Source: an uncultured Christensenellaceae bacterium (lineage in GTDB: Bacteria > Bacillota > Clostridia > Christensenellales > CAG-138). From it: 37,825 bases of DNA. Positions 7,410 to 15,553 of this stretch are shown in pieces. The notes beneath the pieces were generated by a model. The model ran no database searches and was not told the DNA's origin. It saw nothing but the letters and a program-made list of their open reading frames with translations. Position 1 is the first letter of the stretch, and each line of letters opens with the position of its first letter. The stretch is from NCBI GenBank assembly GCA_902475645.1, contig CABSAH010000001.1, positions 1 to 37,825 of the forward strand, read 5' to 3'. The position numbers were made by a program, and so were the translations under genes.

Positions 7410-7649
7410 ATGAATTTATATCTTTGCACGGATTTTTTGTATGAAGCGGGGCTATACGTTGCAGCGGAATCACGGGGCAAAGCGAAGCGCATGTACTGCG
7501 ATTATTGTGACCCTTTGCTGGATTTTCTCATGGTACGCACATACATAGTGCGCCACGATTTCAAAGCCCCTGCGGGCGTGTATGATGAAAATTGCGAAGC
7601 TTTAAGGGCTGCCGGGGTGCAGTATCGTGACGAAACGGAGGAGGAATGA
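7410..7649 (+). CDS. Hypothetical protein
   Basis: 79 residues. ATG 7410 is chosen over 7401 because GGAGGA (7395-7400) is 9 nt away from it but touches the earlier ATG. The protein starts MNLYLCTDFLYEAGLYVAAE and has three to four cysteines, including CDYC. It looks like a small alpha/beta phage protein of unknown function within a run of similar early genes. Confidence 0.5.
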   Translation: MNLYLCTDFLYEAGLYVAAESRGKAKRMYCDYCDPLLDFLMVRTYIVRHDFKAPAGVYDENCEALRAAGVQYRDETEEE

Positions 7650-7652
7650 AAA

Positions 7653-7874
7653 ATGGATTGGATAAGCGTTAAGGACGGGATGCCGGAGGCAGGAATATAT
7701 GTCTTGGCTTGCTGCACAATGAAGGTGACAGACAAAATTAGATACGAGAAAGCGATTGTGATGGCGTTTGTTTGCGAAGATGGATTTGTAGACGTGGACC
7801 TTGACAAGGCAATCACGGCAGGCGTAACGCATTGGATGCCGCTGCCGGAGCTGCCGGAGGAGGGAAATCTGTAA
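7653..7874 (+). CDS. DUF551 domain protein
   Basis: 73 residues behind GGAGGAGGAATGAAAA. The pattern WISVKDGMPEAGIYVLAC at the start and VTHWMPLPELPEE at the end is the signature of DUF551, a short domain common in phage and prophage genes of enteric and gut bacteria. The biochemical role is not known. The stop overlaps the next start as TAATG. Confidence 0.75.
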   Translation: MDWISVKDGMPEAGIYVLACCTMKVTDKIRYEKAIVMAFVCEDGFVDVDLDKAITAGVTHWMPLPELPEEGNL

Positions 7875-8137
7875 TGAATATTTGTGATAAATGCAAGAAT
7901 TATTACCCGAATAATCATTACTGCCAATATTGGGATTGCGATGTCACGATACAACACGAAACGTGCTGCGGCTTTGCAAATATGACTAACGCCGACCTCA
8001 TCAGGACGATGAGCGACGAGGAACTGGCACATCTTTTAACTAACTGTTCAGTGGCTTCAGAATTTGATAGAAAATTTTGCTATCAAACGATTGTTGGCTG
8101 GCTTAGGCAACCAGCAGAGGAGACTGATGATGAATAA
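7874..8137 (+). CDS. Cysteine-rich hypothetical protein
   Basis: 87 residues, starting at the ATG that overlaps the DUF551 stop. The N-terminus CDKCKNYYPNNHYCQYWDCD contains five cysteines, followed by CCGF, a likely zinc site. The rest is helical and acidic (DEELAHLLTNCSVASEF) and ends EETDDE. It overlaps the following gene by 8 bp. The function is unknown. Confidence 0.5.
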   Translation: MNICDKCKNYYPNNHYCQYWDCDVTIQHETCCGFANMTNADLIRTMSDEELAHLLTNCSVASEFDRKFCYQTIVGWLRQPAEETDDE

Positions 8138-8414
8138 AGAATATGTGGGGCGAGAAGAAGTGATAAAAATTCTCGAACATTATGGCCTGTCGGATGGTTC
8201 GACGCTCGGCTATCATAGCGGCGCAATAGAGTGTGCAATATCCGCGATAGAGATGTTGCCCGCCGCCGATGTTGCGCCGATAGTACGCTGTAAGGATTGC
8301 CACTGGCGCGGGAGTGAAGAGTGCGCCATGTTTTACCGCTGCGAATGTGGGGAGCAGCACACATGGGAGACGGATAAAGACTTTTGCAGTTATGGAGAGA
8401 GGATAGACACATGA
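8130..8414 (+). CDS. Hypothetical protein with zinc-ribbon C-terminus
   Basis: ATG 8130 is preferred (AGGAG at 8118-8122, 7-nt spacing); ATG 8127 in frame is the alternative. The 94-residue protein has a helical N-terminal half (YVGREEVIKILEHYG, then a second helix ending AISAIEML). Its C-terminal half carries CKDC, C, CECG and C residues in a zinc-ribbon-like order (IVRCKDCHWRGSEECAMFYR). This module occurs in many gut-phage small proteins, but its function is not known. Confidence 0.55.
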   Translation: MNKEYVGREEVIKILEHYGLSDGSTLGYHSGAIECAISAIEMLPAADVAPIVRCKDCHWRGSEECAMFYRCECGEQHTWETDKDFCSYGERIDT

Positions 8415-8608
8415 GCAGAATGTACATACTTGAACACAAAAAGCTATACATCGTGCCGGAGCCGCTGCGAAAGAACCGGTGCTGCCAGTCTTACCGCTGG
8501 GAACAGGTTTGCATGTGCAGTGATAGATCTGTACTTGAGGAGGCGATTGCTAAACGGCGAAATCCGAAGGAGTGGAGAATCACAGAAACAGCATACGACG
8601 GCTTTTAG
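8411..8608 (+). CDS. Small hypothetical protein
   Basis: 65 residues. The ATG overlaps the previous TGA (8411-8414) and a GAGAGG element lies upstream. The protein contains CC and CMC motifs (NRCCQSYRWEQVCMCSDRS) and a basic C-terminal half (EEAIAKRRNPKEWRI). No family is recognised. Confidence 0.45.
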   Translation: MSRMYILEHKKLYIVPEPLRKNRCCQSYRWEQVCMCSDRSVLEEAIAKRRNPKEWRITETAYDGF

Positions 8609-8688
8609 AAGACAACATTACCGATCTACACAATGCGACCGTAAAAGTACAGCGCCACGAAGCCGAGCTGTGGAAGGAGGACACATGA
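8572..8688 (+). CDS. Possible 38-residue protein
   Basis: A GTG-initiated ORF in the third frame that fills the gap between two genes and overlaps the next start as ATGA. The peptide is helical and charged (RNSIRRLLEDNITDLHNATV). Against it, the GGAG upstream touches the GTG, leaving no spacing. I list it as possible only. Confidence 0.3.
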   Translation: MENHRNSIRRLLEDNITDLHNATVKVQRHEAELWKEDT

Positions 8689-9383
8689 GCAGAGCGCTTA
8701 TAAGCGACCCGCAATGGGCGGGATGGGAGGATATACGGCATATGCGCAGTACGGGCGTGCCGTGGGACAGGATAGCGCATGAGTATGGAGTATCAAAGAC
8801 CCGCCTACGCAATTACGCAAGGCTTAACGGCATTGATACGGGCGGCGTGGCGCACGCGGGCGCGGTAAAGATTGACTGGCAGGACGTACAGCGCAAGCGC
8901 ATGGCGGGTAAGACGTGGGCAGAAATCGCAGAGCCTTACCACATAGCGGGCTGCACTCTTTCGGAAAAGGCAAAATTTCAGGGGCTTAAAATGCCCCCGA
9001 GCAAGGCTGACCAGATAGCACGGATGGAAAGCCCCGAGTGGGACGGCTGGGCAGAGGTCAGGAAGATGCGCGAGGAAGGAGTATCATGGGAGGACGTAAG
9101 CGCGCGCATTGGCGTGAGCGACCCGACCTTGCGGAGGATGGTGGCCAAGCTGGGCATGGACTTCCCCGCGCCCAAGTGTCGGCACAGAAACGGCGGCGGC
9201 CATGTGGCGAAGCAAATGACGCTGTGTTGGCAGTGCGCTAACGCCGTGCCGAATAATGAGACTGGACGGGGCTGCTCATGGAGCAGGAGCTTTAAGCCTG
9301 TGCCTGGGTGGGACGCGAACGATGGTGAGCGTTCGACTGTCTCTTACCATGTGCGGAGCTGCCCCGAGTTTGTGGAGGGGTAG
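8685..9383 (+). CDS. Triple helix-turn-helix repeat protein with Cys-rich tail
   Basis: 232 residues from an ATG behind GGAAGGAGGACAC. Three copies of one module are visible: residues 14-49 (WEDIRHMRSTGVPWDRIAHE), 65-100 (WQDVQRKRMAGKTWAEIAEP) and 122-157 (WAEVRKMREEGVSWEDVSAR). Each has an invariant Trp, a second Trp before a recognition-type helix-turn-helix, and a closing Gly. The C-terminal domain (about 178-232) has CWQC, GCSWSRSFKPVPGW and SCPEF, a small cysteine domain seen in other phage proteins. It is probably a DNA-binding regulator of early or middle genes; the target is unknown. Confidence 0.7.
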   Translation: MSRALISDPQWAGWEDIRHMRSTGVPWDRIAHEYGVSKTRLRNYARLNGIDTGGVAHAGAVKIDWQDVQRKRMAGKTWAEIAEPYHIAGCTLSEKAKFQGLKMPPSKADQIARMESPEWDGWAEVRKMREEGVSWEDVSARIGVSDPTLRRMVAKLGMDFPAPKCRHRNGGGHVAKQMTLCWQCANAVPNNETGRGCSWSRSFKPVPGWDANDGERSTVSYHVRSCPEFVEG

Positions 9384-9473
9384 GGGGTATAAAATCCCTG
9401 TGCCGAGGCGGCTCGAACCGCGGGACCACCATACGCGGTAAAATTTTTCGATATTTGAGAAAGGACACAGGCT

Positions 9474-9968
9474 GTGAACACGAGCACCAAGGAAAAGCGG
9501 CAAAGCGAACGCGCGGCAGTGCGGCGGCTCCTGATGTACTGGGGCAATGCCGAGCGCACGCGCACGGACAAGGAGCGGCAGCTCATAGCGATTGACGAAG
9601 AAATCGAAAGCCAGTATGACCTTCATCCTCAAAGGCTAACGGGCTTGCCGCACGGGAGCGGGGTATCTGATGCCACATACAATGCGGCGTTAAAAGCCAC
9701 CCGCGAGATAAAGCGGCTCGAACGCAAGAAGCAGCGCATTGAAGCCGAGTTGCAAGAGCTGAACCATCACGCGGGGATGATTGAATTTGAGGTGATGTGC
9801 CTGCCGCCGCTGGAGTGCGAGGTGGTGAAGCTGAGGTATGTGGAGTACGGCGTGGCGAAAAGCGGGTACTGGGAAAAGATTGCACAGCGCATGCATGTAT
9901 CGCAGGATTGGGCGAAGGCTTTGGAGCGGCACGGCGTGGAGCGGCTGATAAATCGCATAGCCCCATAA
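9474..9968 (+). CDS. ArpU/RinA-like late-gene transcriptional regulator
   Basis: 164 residues from a GTG behind GAGAAAGGACACAG. The N-terminal two thirds is a long charged helical region (ALKATREIKRLERKKQRIEA). The C-terminus has MCLPPLECEVVKLRYVEYG, then YWEKIAQRMHVSQDWAKALE, a sigma-region-4-like helix-turn-helix as in the ArpU, RinA and DUF1492 groups. Such proteins switch on packaging and lysis genes in phages of Gram-positives. Its position between the early genes and terminase, next to repeats and a -10 element, fits this. The 90-bp gap before it (9384-9473) holds no gene. Confidence 0.75.
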   Translation: MNTSTKEKRQSERAAVRRLLMYWGNAERTRTDKERQLIAIDEEIESQYDLHPQRLTGLPHGSGVSDATYNAALKATREIKRLERKKQRIEAELQELNHHAGMIEFEVMCLPPLECEVVKLRYVEYGVAKSGYWEKIAQRMHVSQDWAKALERHGVERLINRIAP

Positions 9969-9971
9969 AAG

Positions 9972-10005
9972 ACAACACGATACAACACGATTTATATGCT
10001 ATAAT
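9972..10005 (+). promoter_or_regulatory. Candidate late promoter with paired direct repeats
   Basis: Two perfect tandem copies of ACAACACGAT (9972-9981 and 9982-9991) are followed 8 bp later by TGC-TATAAT (9998-10005), an extended -10. No -35 consensus is present; the repeats occupy that place, as expected where an activator such as the regulator just upstream recruits polymerase. Confidence 0.45.
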
Positions 10006-10014
10006 ACTATCATC

Positions 10015-10045
10015 AAAAAAGGGCTTCCGCAGGGGGAGCCTTTTT
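10015..10045 (+). terminator. Terminator-like hairpin after the late regulator
   Basis: AAAAAGGGCT and AGCCTTTTT pair around a C/G-rich loop and end in a T-run at 10041-10045. It may end the early operon. A transcript from the candidate promoter just upstream would have to read through it. Confidence 0.5.
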
Positions 10046-10060
10046 GCATAGGGGGAAGAA

Positions 10061-10875
10061 ATGGACAGCTTCAAGGAGAAAATGGCGCTTGGCGACCAGA
10101 TGGAAATGACGGGCGAATATGGCGCATTTGTTGAAAAATTCAAGCCGAAGAAAACAACGGATGATTGCTACACGCCCGATAATGTATATGCCGCCGTCCT
10201 TGATTGGGCAGTTAAAGAATACGGCTTGGAGGGAGCGCAGATAATACGCCCGTTTTACCCCGGCGGGGATTACACAAAAGAGGATTACAGCGGGAATTGT
10301 GCGGTGATAGACAACCCGCCCTTTTCAATTTTGGCCGAGATTTGCCGCTGGTATAATCAGCGCGGCATACGCTTTTTCCTTTTCGGACCGGGACAAACGC
10401 TTTTTTCAGGCAGCGGTATGGACGGTATAAATTATGTCATATGCGATGGCAGTATCACATATGCAAACGGCGCGACTATAAAAACGGGCTTTGTAACAAA
10501 TTTGGGACAGTATAAAATCATTGTTGCGCCTGACCTTATAAAGCAATTAAAGCGGTCAATTATGAAAATCACAAGGCGGCTACAAAGTCAGTGCCTAAAT
10601 ACGATTACCCCGACCATGTTCTGACGGCGGCAAGGATACAGCGCATTGCGAAATATGGGCAGTCATTAAGGATACGCGCCGAAGATTGCGCGTTTATCCG
10701 CGCGTTGGACAGCCAAAGAGGCACAGGAAAGGCGGTTTTCGGCGGTGGTTTTCTTTTGTCGGAGAAAGCGGCGGCAGAGAAAGCAGCGGCAGAGAAAGCG
10801 GCGGCAGAGAAAGCGAAGGCAAAAATATGGGAGCTATCGGAGAGGGAGAAGGAAATAATAAGGCGGCTTGGGTGA
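10061..10875 (+). pseudogene. Adenine-methylase-like gene broken by a frameshift
   Basis: The first part (10061-10624, 187 residues) has DDCYTPDNVYAAVLDW and the NPPF catalytic motif at residues 85-88 (AVIDNPPFSILAEI), as in N6-adenine methyltransferase-like phage proteins. It then runs into an unrelated tail. The second part, in the -1 frame (open from 10534, readable to 10875), continues sensibly with AVNYENHKAATKSVPKYDYP and the expected RAEDCAFIRALDSQ and GKAVFGGGFLLSE. The frame change therefore lies between about 10534 and 10590, near ATTAAAG (10546-10552), which is only an imperfect slippery heptamer. The likely explanations are an inactivating indel, a sequencing error or, less likely, programmed frameshifting. 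An independent start for the second part at GTG 10591 has no good ribosome binding site. Confidence 0.65.
10762..10821 (+). repeat. Four tandem 15-bp repeats encoding AAAEK
   Basis: Units GAGAAAGCGGCGGCA, GAGAAAGCAGCGGCA, GAGAAAGCGGCGGCA and GAGAAAGCGAAGGCA run head to tail. They encode an EKAAA helix linker in the second part of the methylase-like gene. The unit is a multiple of 3, so copy number could vary without changing frame. Confidence 0.85.
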
Positions 10876-10991
10876 CGTGGATACACACACCCGCCACCTG
10901 CAAAGAGTGCAAACACTATGACAACAACAAAAAGCGGTGCGGCCTAAATTGGTGCAGATACCCCGCGCGAAGAGGGGGCGGCACGAGGTGA
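10872..10991 (+). CDS. Small zinc-finger-like protein (39 aa)
   Basis: The GTG start overlaps the methylase stop (GTGA) and the end overlaps the next GTG. Four cysteines in the order CKEC and C-x4-C (TPATCKECKHYDNNKKRCGL) suit one zinc ion. Small proteins of this kind are frequent beside phage methylases, but the function is unknown. Confidence 0.45.
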   Translation: MTWIHTPATCKECKHYDNNKKRCGLNWCRYPARRGGGTR

Positions 10992-11224
10992 ATTTAAGGC
11001 GTGTAGCACATAGATTGCAGCAGGCTTTGTGTGCAAAGGGGATAAGGGTAAAAATAAATCAAGTACAAAGCTACTCTGAAAAGGCTGAAAGGATGGTGAA
11101 TAAATACGTGATAATCCAGACTGAAAAGCAGATGGATGGCAGAAATAAAAATACCACGCTACTTGAATCCTATCAGCTTGCAGAAGTAGTAAAGCTACTT
11201 GCAGGACTGTACAAGGATGCCTAA
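10988..11224 (+). CDS. Small hypothetical protein before terminase
   Basis: 78 residues from a GTG that overlaps the previous stop, with a purine-rich AGAGGGGGC upstream. A longer GTG start at 10937 would overlap more. The product is basic (NLRRVAHRLQQALCAKGIRV) with a helical C-terminus (SYQLAEVVKLLAGLYKDA). It overlaps the terminase small subunit by 8 bp. No family is recognised. Confidence 0.5.
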   Translation: MNLRRVAHRLQQALCAKGIRVKINQVQSYSEKAERMVNKYVIIQTEKQMDGRNKNTTLLESYQLAEVVKLLAGLYKDA

Positions 11225-11627
11225 GCCTAAGACAGACAAGCTCACGCTTACCCCAAAACAAAAAGCCTTTGCAGAATTTTATATACAGTGCGGTAATGCA
11301 ACCGAGGCAGCACGTAAAGCTGGGTATCCAGAAAAAAGCGCAAAAAGCATAGGCAATGAGAACTTGACAAAGCCCCACATCCGTGCATATATAGACAAAC
11401 TTACCGCACCAGACGAAGAAAAGCGCATAGCGGACGCGCAAGAAGTCATGCAATTTTACAGCGCCGTTATGCGCGGTGAAGTTAAAGACAGTTTCGGGCT
11501 TGATGCAGCTTTGGCAGACCGATTAAAAGCTGGTGATGCGCTGATGAAGCGCTTTATTGCAATGCAGGGCAAGGCGGCAGAGAATGAATGTGAAGACCTT
11601 ACGCCGCTGGCGAATATGCTGAAATAG
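11217..11627 (+). CDS. terS: Terminase small subunit
   Basis: 136 residues from ATG 11217; a TTG 18 nt upstream is possible but less likely. The N-terminal half LTPKQKAFAEFYIQCGNATE, then AARKAGYPEKSAKSIGNENL, is the helix-turn-helix DNA-recognition domain of the Terminase_2 family. The C-terminal helical region forms the oligomer. It recognises the packaging site and delivers concatemeric DNA to the large subunit encoded 13 bp downstream. Confidence 0.9.
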   Translation: MPKPKTDKLTLTPKQKAFAEFYIQCGNATEAARKAGYPEKSAKSIGNENLTKPHIRAYIDKLTAPDEEKRIADAQEVMQFYSAVMRGEVKDSFGLDAALADRLKAGDALMKRFIAMQGKAAENECEDLTPLANMLK

Positions 11628-11640
11628 GAGGGCGGGACGC

Positions 11641-12963
11641 ATGAAAAAGACCGCCACAATACCGTGGCAGCCGTTAAGCGAGAAGCACAAGGCATATATC
11701 CTGCGCGGCATGAATGCCCGAATGTGTGTAGCGGAGGGCGCGATCAGAAGCGGCAAGACAATCGACCATTGCATAATGGCGGCGGCATACTTGGAAACAT
11801 GCCCCGACAAGATACATTTGGCGTCGGGCAGCACCATAGCTAACGCGAAGCTTAATATTGGGGTGTGCAACGGCTTCGGCCTTGAAAACCTTTTCCGTGG
11901 GCGCTCCCGATGGGGGAAGTACAAGGAGAACCAAGCGCTTTTCCTTGCCACTCAGACAGGGGAGAAGGTAGTCGTTTTCACGGGCGGGAAGAACTCAGAC
12001 AGCTATAAGCGGATTCTGGGTAATTCATATGGTTTGTGGATAGCCACGGAGATAAACGAGCATTACGATAGTGACGATAGCCGCGAAAGCTTTGTAAAAG
12101 TGGCTAATGGCCGTCAGCTTGCAGCCGTTCGGCCTTATACGCTATGGGACATGAACCCTTGTAGCCCGCGCCACCCGATATACACCGAGTACATAGACAA
12201 GTACCGCGACAACGGCATGAAAGGCTATGTATACGAGCATTTCACAATACGGGATAACCTGTCGATAAGCGAGGAGCGGCAAGCGGAAATAACCGCGCAG
12301 TATGACCCCAAAACCGTATGGTATAGGCGCGACATACTTGGCGAGAGATGCACGGCGGAGGGGCTTGTGTATCCAAGCTTTGCGGACACGCCCGAGAGAT
12401 ATATCATCGATGCGCCGCCCGCGATTCAGTATGCCAATGTCGGCGTGGACTTTGGCGGGACTAAATCCGGCCACGCCTTCACGCTAACGGGCTTCACGCA
12501 CGGGTATAAAGAAATTGTGGTGCTGGATGAATATTATCACGATAACGCCAAGGACGGGCGCTTTAACCCCGACCAGCTTAACGCGGCCTTTATAGACTTT
12601 GTGCGGAGGGCACAGCAGAAATACAGGGTTGCAATCGCCCGATGCGACAGCGCGGAGCAGACGCTAATTGAGGGCTTACGCTCAGCCGCAAGCAAGGCGG
12701 GCGTGCCGATAGGCATTGAAAATGCGATAAAGGGCGCGATAAACGACCGTATAGCCTTTTACAATTCGCTGATGGCGCAGGAGCGGTTTAAGATTATGAG
12801 CCATTGCAAAGCGACAATAGAGGCGTTGCAAACGGCCATATATGATGCGGACAAGATAGACGATGAACGCCTCGACAACGGCACAACGAACATAGACAGC
12901 CTTGACAGTATGGAGTATTCGACAGAGGTTGAACAGTCGTCGATTATGTACATAAGGAGATAG
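11641..12963 (+). CDS. terL: Terminase large subunit
   Basis: 440 residues in two domains. The ATPase has Walker A GAIRSGKT at residues 33-40 and a Walker B region GLWIATEINE at 131-140, with E137 as the likely catalytic carboxylate. The RNase H-like nuclease has acidic residues at D270 (GVDFGG), D336 (RCDSAEQ) and D419/D422 (NIDSLDSMEY). It translocates phage DNA into the prohead and cuts it. The arrangement is that of PBSX/SPP1-type terminases and suits headful packaging, although that cannot be proven here. The ribosome binding site is TAGGAGGGCGGGACGC. Confidence 0.95.
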   Translation: MKKTATIPWQPLSEKHKAYILRGMNARMCVAEGAIRSGKTIDHCIMAAAYLETCPDKIHLASGSTIANAKLNIGVCNGFGLENLFRGRSRWGKYKENQALFLATQTGEKVVVFTGGKNSDSYKRILGNSYGLWIATEINEHYDSDDSRESFVKVANGRQLAAVRPYTLWDMNPCSPRHPIYTEYIDKYRDNGMKGYVYEHFTIRDNLSISEERQAEITAQYDPKTVWYRRDILGERCTAEGLVYPSFADTPERYIIDAPPAIQYANVGVDFGGTKSGHAFTLTGFTHGYKEIVVLDEYYHDNAKDGRFNPDQLNAAFIDFVRRAQQKYRVAIARCDSAEQTLIEGLRSAASKAGVPIGIENAIKGAINDRIAFYNSLMAQERFKIMSHCKATIEALQTAIYDADKIDDERLDNGTTNIDSLDSMEYSTEVEQSSIMYIRR

Positions 12964-12964
12964 C

Positions 12965-14317
12965 ATGCAAGCAATAACCGAATATTTGACGCGCAACGGG
13001 TACACGGCGGTTGACGATGCCTATTATGCGCAAATCGCCCTGTGGCAGTCGTGGTACCAGGGCAAGGTGAACAGCTTCCACACTTACAAGCAGTACAACG
13101 GACAGCGCAAGGTAACGCGGCAGCGCAAGACAATGGGAATGGCTAAACGTTTCTGCGAGGATTGGGCGGCGCTTCTGCTCAATGAGAAGGTGCGCATAAG
13201 CGTAGGGAACGAAACGGCGCAAGCGGCAATGGATGAGATACTAAAGCGCAACCGCTTCGGCGTGAGGGCTAATCAGCTTGTGGAGCTGGCGTTCGCCCTT
13301 GGCACGGGCGCATTCGTTGAGTATCTGGACGGCGGCGAGGTAGTGATTGACTATGTGCGCGGGAGCATGATATACCCGCTGGCATGGGATAACGGCATCA
13401 TTACGGAGTGCGCCTTTGCGTCGGAGCGCAAGCAGGGCGCGGAGAAGTATATATACTTGAATATCCACCGCAAGGATGGGCAGGGGCGGTATGTTGTCGA
13501 AAACAAAATGTTCCGCCGTAACGGCGATACCATAACCCCCGCCGACCTCCCCGAAGGTGTAGCCGATGAAGTAATGACTGGCTCGGAAGTCCCCTACTTC
13601 CAAATAGTCACGCCGAACATTGTCAACAACGCGGATTTGTCGTCCCCGATGGGCATATCAGTTTTTGCCAACGCGATAGACAACCTCCAAAACATAGACC
13701 TTGTTTTCGATGCATATGATAACGAGTTTAGACTTGGCAAAAAGCGCGTGCTTGTGCCGCTTACACTGACACAGACCACAATGGCAGACAGCGGGGTAAC
13801 TAAGCCCGTTTTTGATGATAATGACGTTGAATTTTATGTGATTGATACCGGAGAGCAGAACACGCAGAAAATCGAGGAAATGAACGGCGCGTTACGGTAT
13901 GACGCTTTTGAGGCGGGCATAAAGACCGCTATAAACCTTGCGGCCTATAAATGCGGTTTTGGTGAAAATCGATACCGCTTTGAGGGCGGCACGGCTATGA
14001 CCGCAACACAGGTAATATCACAGGACAGCGACCTTTTCCGCAATCTGAAAAAACATGAGCTTATACTCGATGCGGCCTTGCAGGGGCTTATAAGGGCTAT
14101 CGCGCAGATGGCGGGCATAGGCATAGGCGAAATAACCATAGAATTTGATGATAGTATCATCGAGGACGAGGACAAGGAGCGGCAGCGCTTCATGCAGGAG
14201 ATTCGGGAGGGCTTACGGCAGCCGTGGGAATACCGCGTTAAATACTTCGGCGAAGCCGAGGAACAGGCGCGGGCAATGACCGCAATACAGACTATCGCGG
14301 AAGGGTTTGAGGCGTAA
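12965..14317 (+). CDS. Portal protein (SPP1 gp6-like)
   Basis: 450 residues, starting one base after the terminase stop. The N-terminus (DDAYYAQIALWQSWYQGKVN), TYKQYNGQRKVTRQRKTMGM, and the stretch to EDWAALLLNEKV match the SPP1-type portal family. The centre has the conserved FEGGTAMTATQVISQDSDLF segment. The portal forms the dodecameric ring at one capsid vertex through which DNA enters and leaves. The stop overlaps the next start as TAATG. Confidence 0.92.
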   Translation: MQAITEYLTRNGYTAVDDAYYAQIALWQSWYQGKVNSFHTYKQYNGQRKVTRQRKTMGMAKRFCEDWAALLLNEKVRISVGNETAQAAMDEILKRNRFGVRANQLVELAFALGTGAFVEYLDGGEVVIDYVRGSMIYPLAWDNGIITECAFASERKQGAEKYIYLNIHRKDGQGRYVVENKMFRRNGDTITPADLPEGVADEVMTGSEVPYFQIVTPNIVNNADLSSPMGISVFANAIDNLQNIDLVFDAYDNEFRLGKKRVLVPLTLTQTTMADSGVTKPVFDDNDVEFYVIDTGEQNTQKIEEMNGALRYDAFEAGIKTAINLAAYKCGFGENRYRFEGGTAMTATQVISQDSDLFRNLKKHELILDAALQGLIRAIAQMAGIGIGEITIEFDDSIIEDEDKERQRFMQEIREGLRQPWEYRVKYFGEAEEQARAMTAIQTIAEGFEA

Positions 14318-15429
14318 TGCTTACCCCCGAATATATCGACCATGCGCCCGATGAGCTTGTGGAACTGCACCGTCAAGCCGAAGATGATATCCTGCGGGAT
14401 ATGGCAAAGCGCATAAATAGCGCCGATTTGTATATACCCTCCACGCAGTGGCAGGAGCGGAAATTACAGGCCATGGGCATGACGCACAAAGAGATTGTGC
14501 GGCGGCTGGCTGCACTCACCCGAAAGACCAATGCGGAGATAGAAGCAATCATAAGTGACGCGGGGGCGCAGGCTTTGAGCCTTGACCCTGACGTGATACC
14601 GACTTATAAGGGCATATCCTCTGCACCTTGGGTAAAAACCCTGATTGCAACAGGTATAACGCGCACACAAGGGACATTTAAGAATCTCACCCTTACCACG
14701 GCAAAGACCGCCACAGGGCAATTTGAGCGGGTTTTAGACCGTGCATATATGCAGGTAAGCACGGGCGCATTTGCTCAGGATAAGGCCATATTGATGGCGG
14801 TTAAAGACCTATGCGCGAGAGGCATCGAGGCTATCACATACCCCACGGGGCATAGGGATTACATTGATGTAGCCGTGCGGCGGGCGGTCATCACGGGCTT
14901 GAACCAGACTGCGGGGGAAGTATCCGACAGGCTTGCAAAGGAGCTGGACTATGACCTTGTAGAAGTATCGGCCCACGCGGGCGCAAGGCCGTCACATGCG
15001 GAATGGCAGGGCAAGGTATACAGCCGGAAGGGCAAGACAGAGAAGTATGAGGACTTCTATACCGCCACGGGATACGGCACGGGGGCGGGGCTGTGCGGAT
15101 GGAATTGCCGCCACTCTTTCAGCGCGTATCAGGAGGGACAGGCGCGGGCGTATACCCCCGAAATGCTGGCCAAGTTCGAAGCGAAGGATTACAGCTATAA
15201 CGGCAAGGCCATGACGGAGTATGAGGCCACGCAGAAGCAGAGATACATTGAGCGGCAGATAAGGCGGTATAAGCGTGAAGCAATGGCCACAAGGGACATA
15301 GGGCAGGACGCGGAAGCAGCCGAGGCAAAGGTATATGAATGGCAAAAACGCTTGACCGACTTTTGCCGACAAACAGGACTTAAAAAGAGCTTCCCCCGCG
15401 CGGTTGTGCCGGGGTATGGGCGCGATTAA
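14317..15429 (+). CDS. Minor capsid protein (Phage_min_cap2 / MuF-like)
   Basis: 370 residues. The N-terminal helices (LTPEYIDHAPDELVELHRQA) and the region from PTGHRDYIDVAVRRAVITGL through VSAHAGARPSHAEWQGKVYS belong to the phage minor capsid protein 2 family, a relative of SPP1 gp7 and MuF. A conserved GLCGWNCRHSFSAYQEG lies near residue 252. A few copies are packaged inside the capsid and may be ejected with DNA. The 124-bp gap after it (15430-15553) holds no gene; an imperfect AAAATCCC/AGGGTTTT hairpin at 15451-15470 could be a weak terminator. Confidence 0.9.
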   Translation: MLTPEYIDHAPDELVELHRQAEDDILRDMAKRINSADLYIPSTQWQERKLQAMGMTHKEIVRRLAALTRKTNAEIEAIISDAGAQALSLDPDVIPTYKGISSAPWVKTLIATGITRTQGTFKNLTLTTAKTATGQFERVLDRAYMQVSTGAFAQDKAILMAVKDLCARGIEAITYPTGHRDYIDVAVRRAVITGLNQTAGEVSDRLAKELDYDLVEVSAHAGARPSHAEWQGKVYSRKGKTEKYEDFYTATGYGTGAGLCGWNCRHSFSAYQEGQARAYTPEMLAKFEAKDYSYNGKAMTEYEATQKQRYIERQIRRYKREAMATRDIGQDAEAAEAKVYEWQKRLTDFCRQTGLKKSFPRAVVPGYGRD

Positions 15430-15553
15430 CACCGCGCTTTTTCTATGCACAAAATCCCGTTCAGGGTTTTGGATATATCACGCGCAAGCGGGCTGACGAG
15501 CATTATACGGATTATAGAGCCGACGGGCTGAAAACGGAAAAGGAGAAAAAACA

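Noticed and set aside
9401..9475. Stretch containing GGCTCGAACCGCGGG that resembles the T-arm of a tRNA on the minus strand
   Set aside because: The T-loop would need a mismatched stem, the acceptor ends do not pair, and no anticodon arm can be drawn. I do not call a tRNA.
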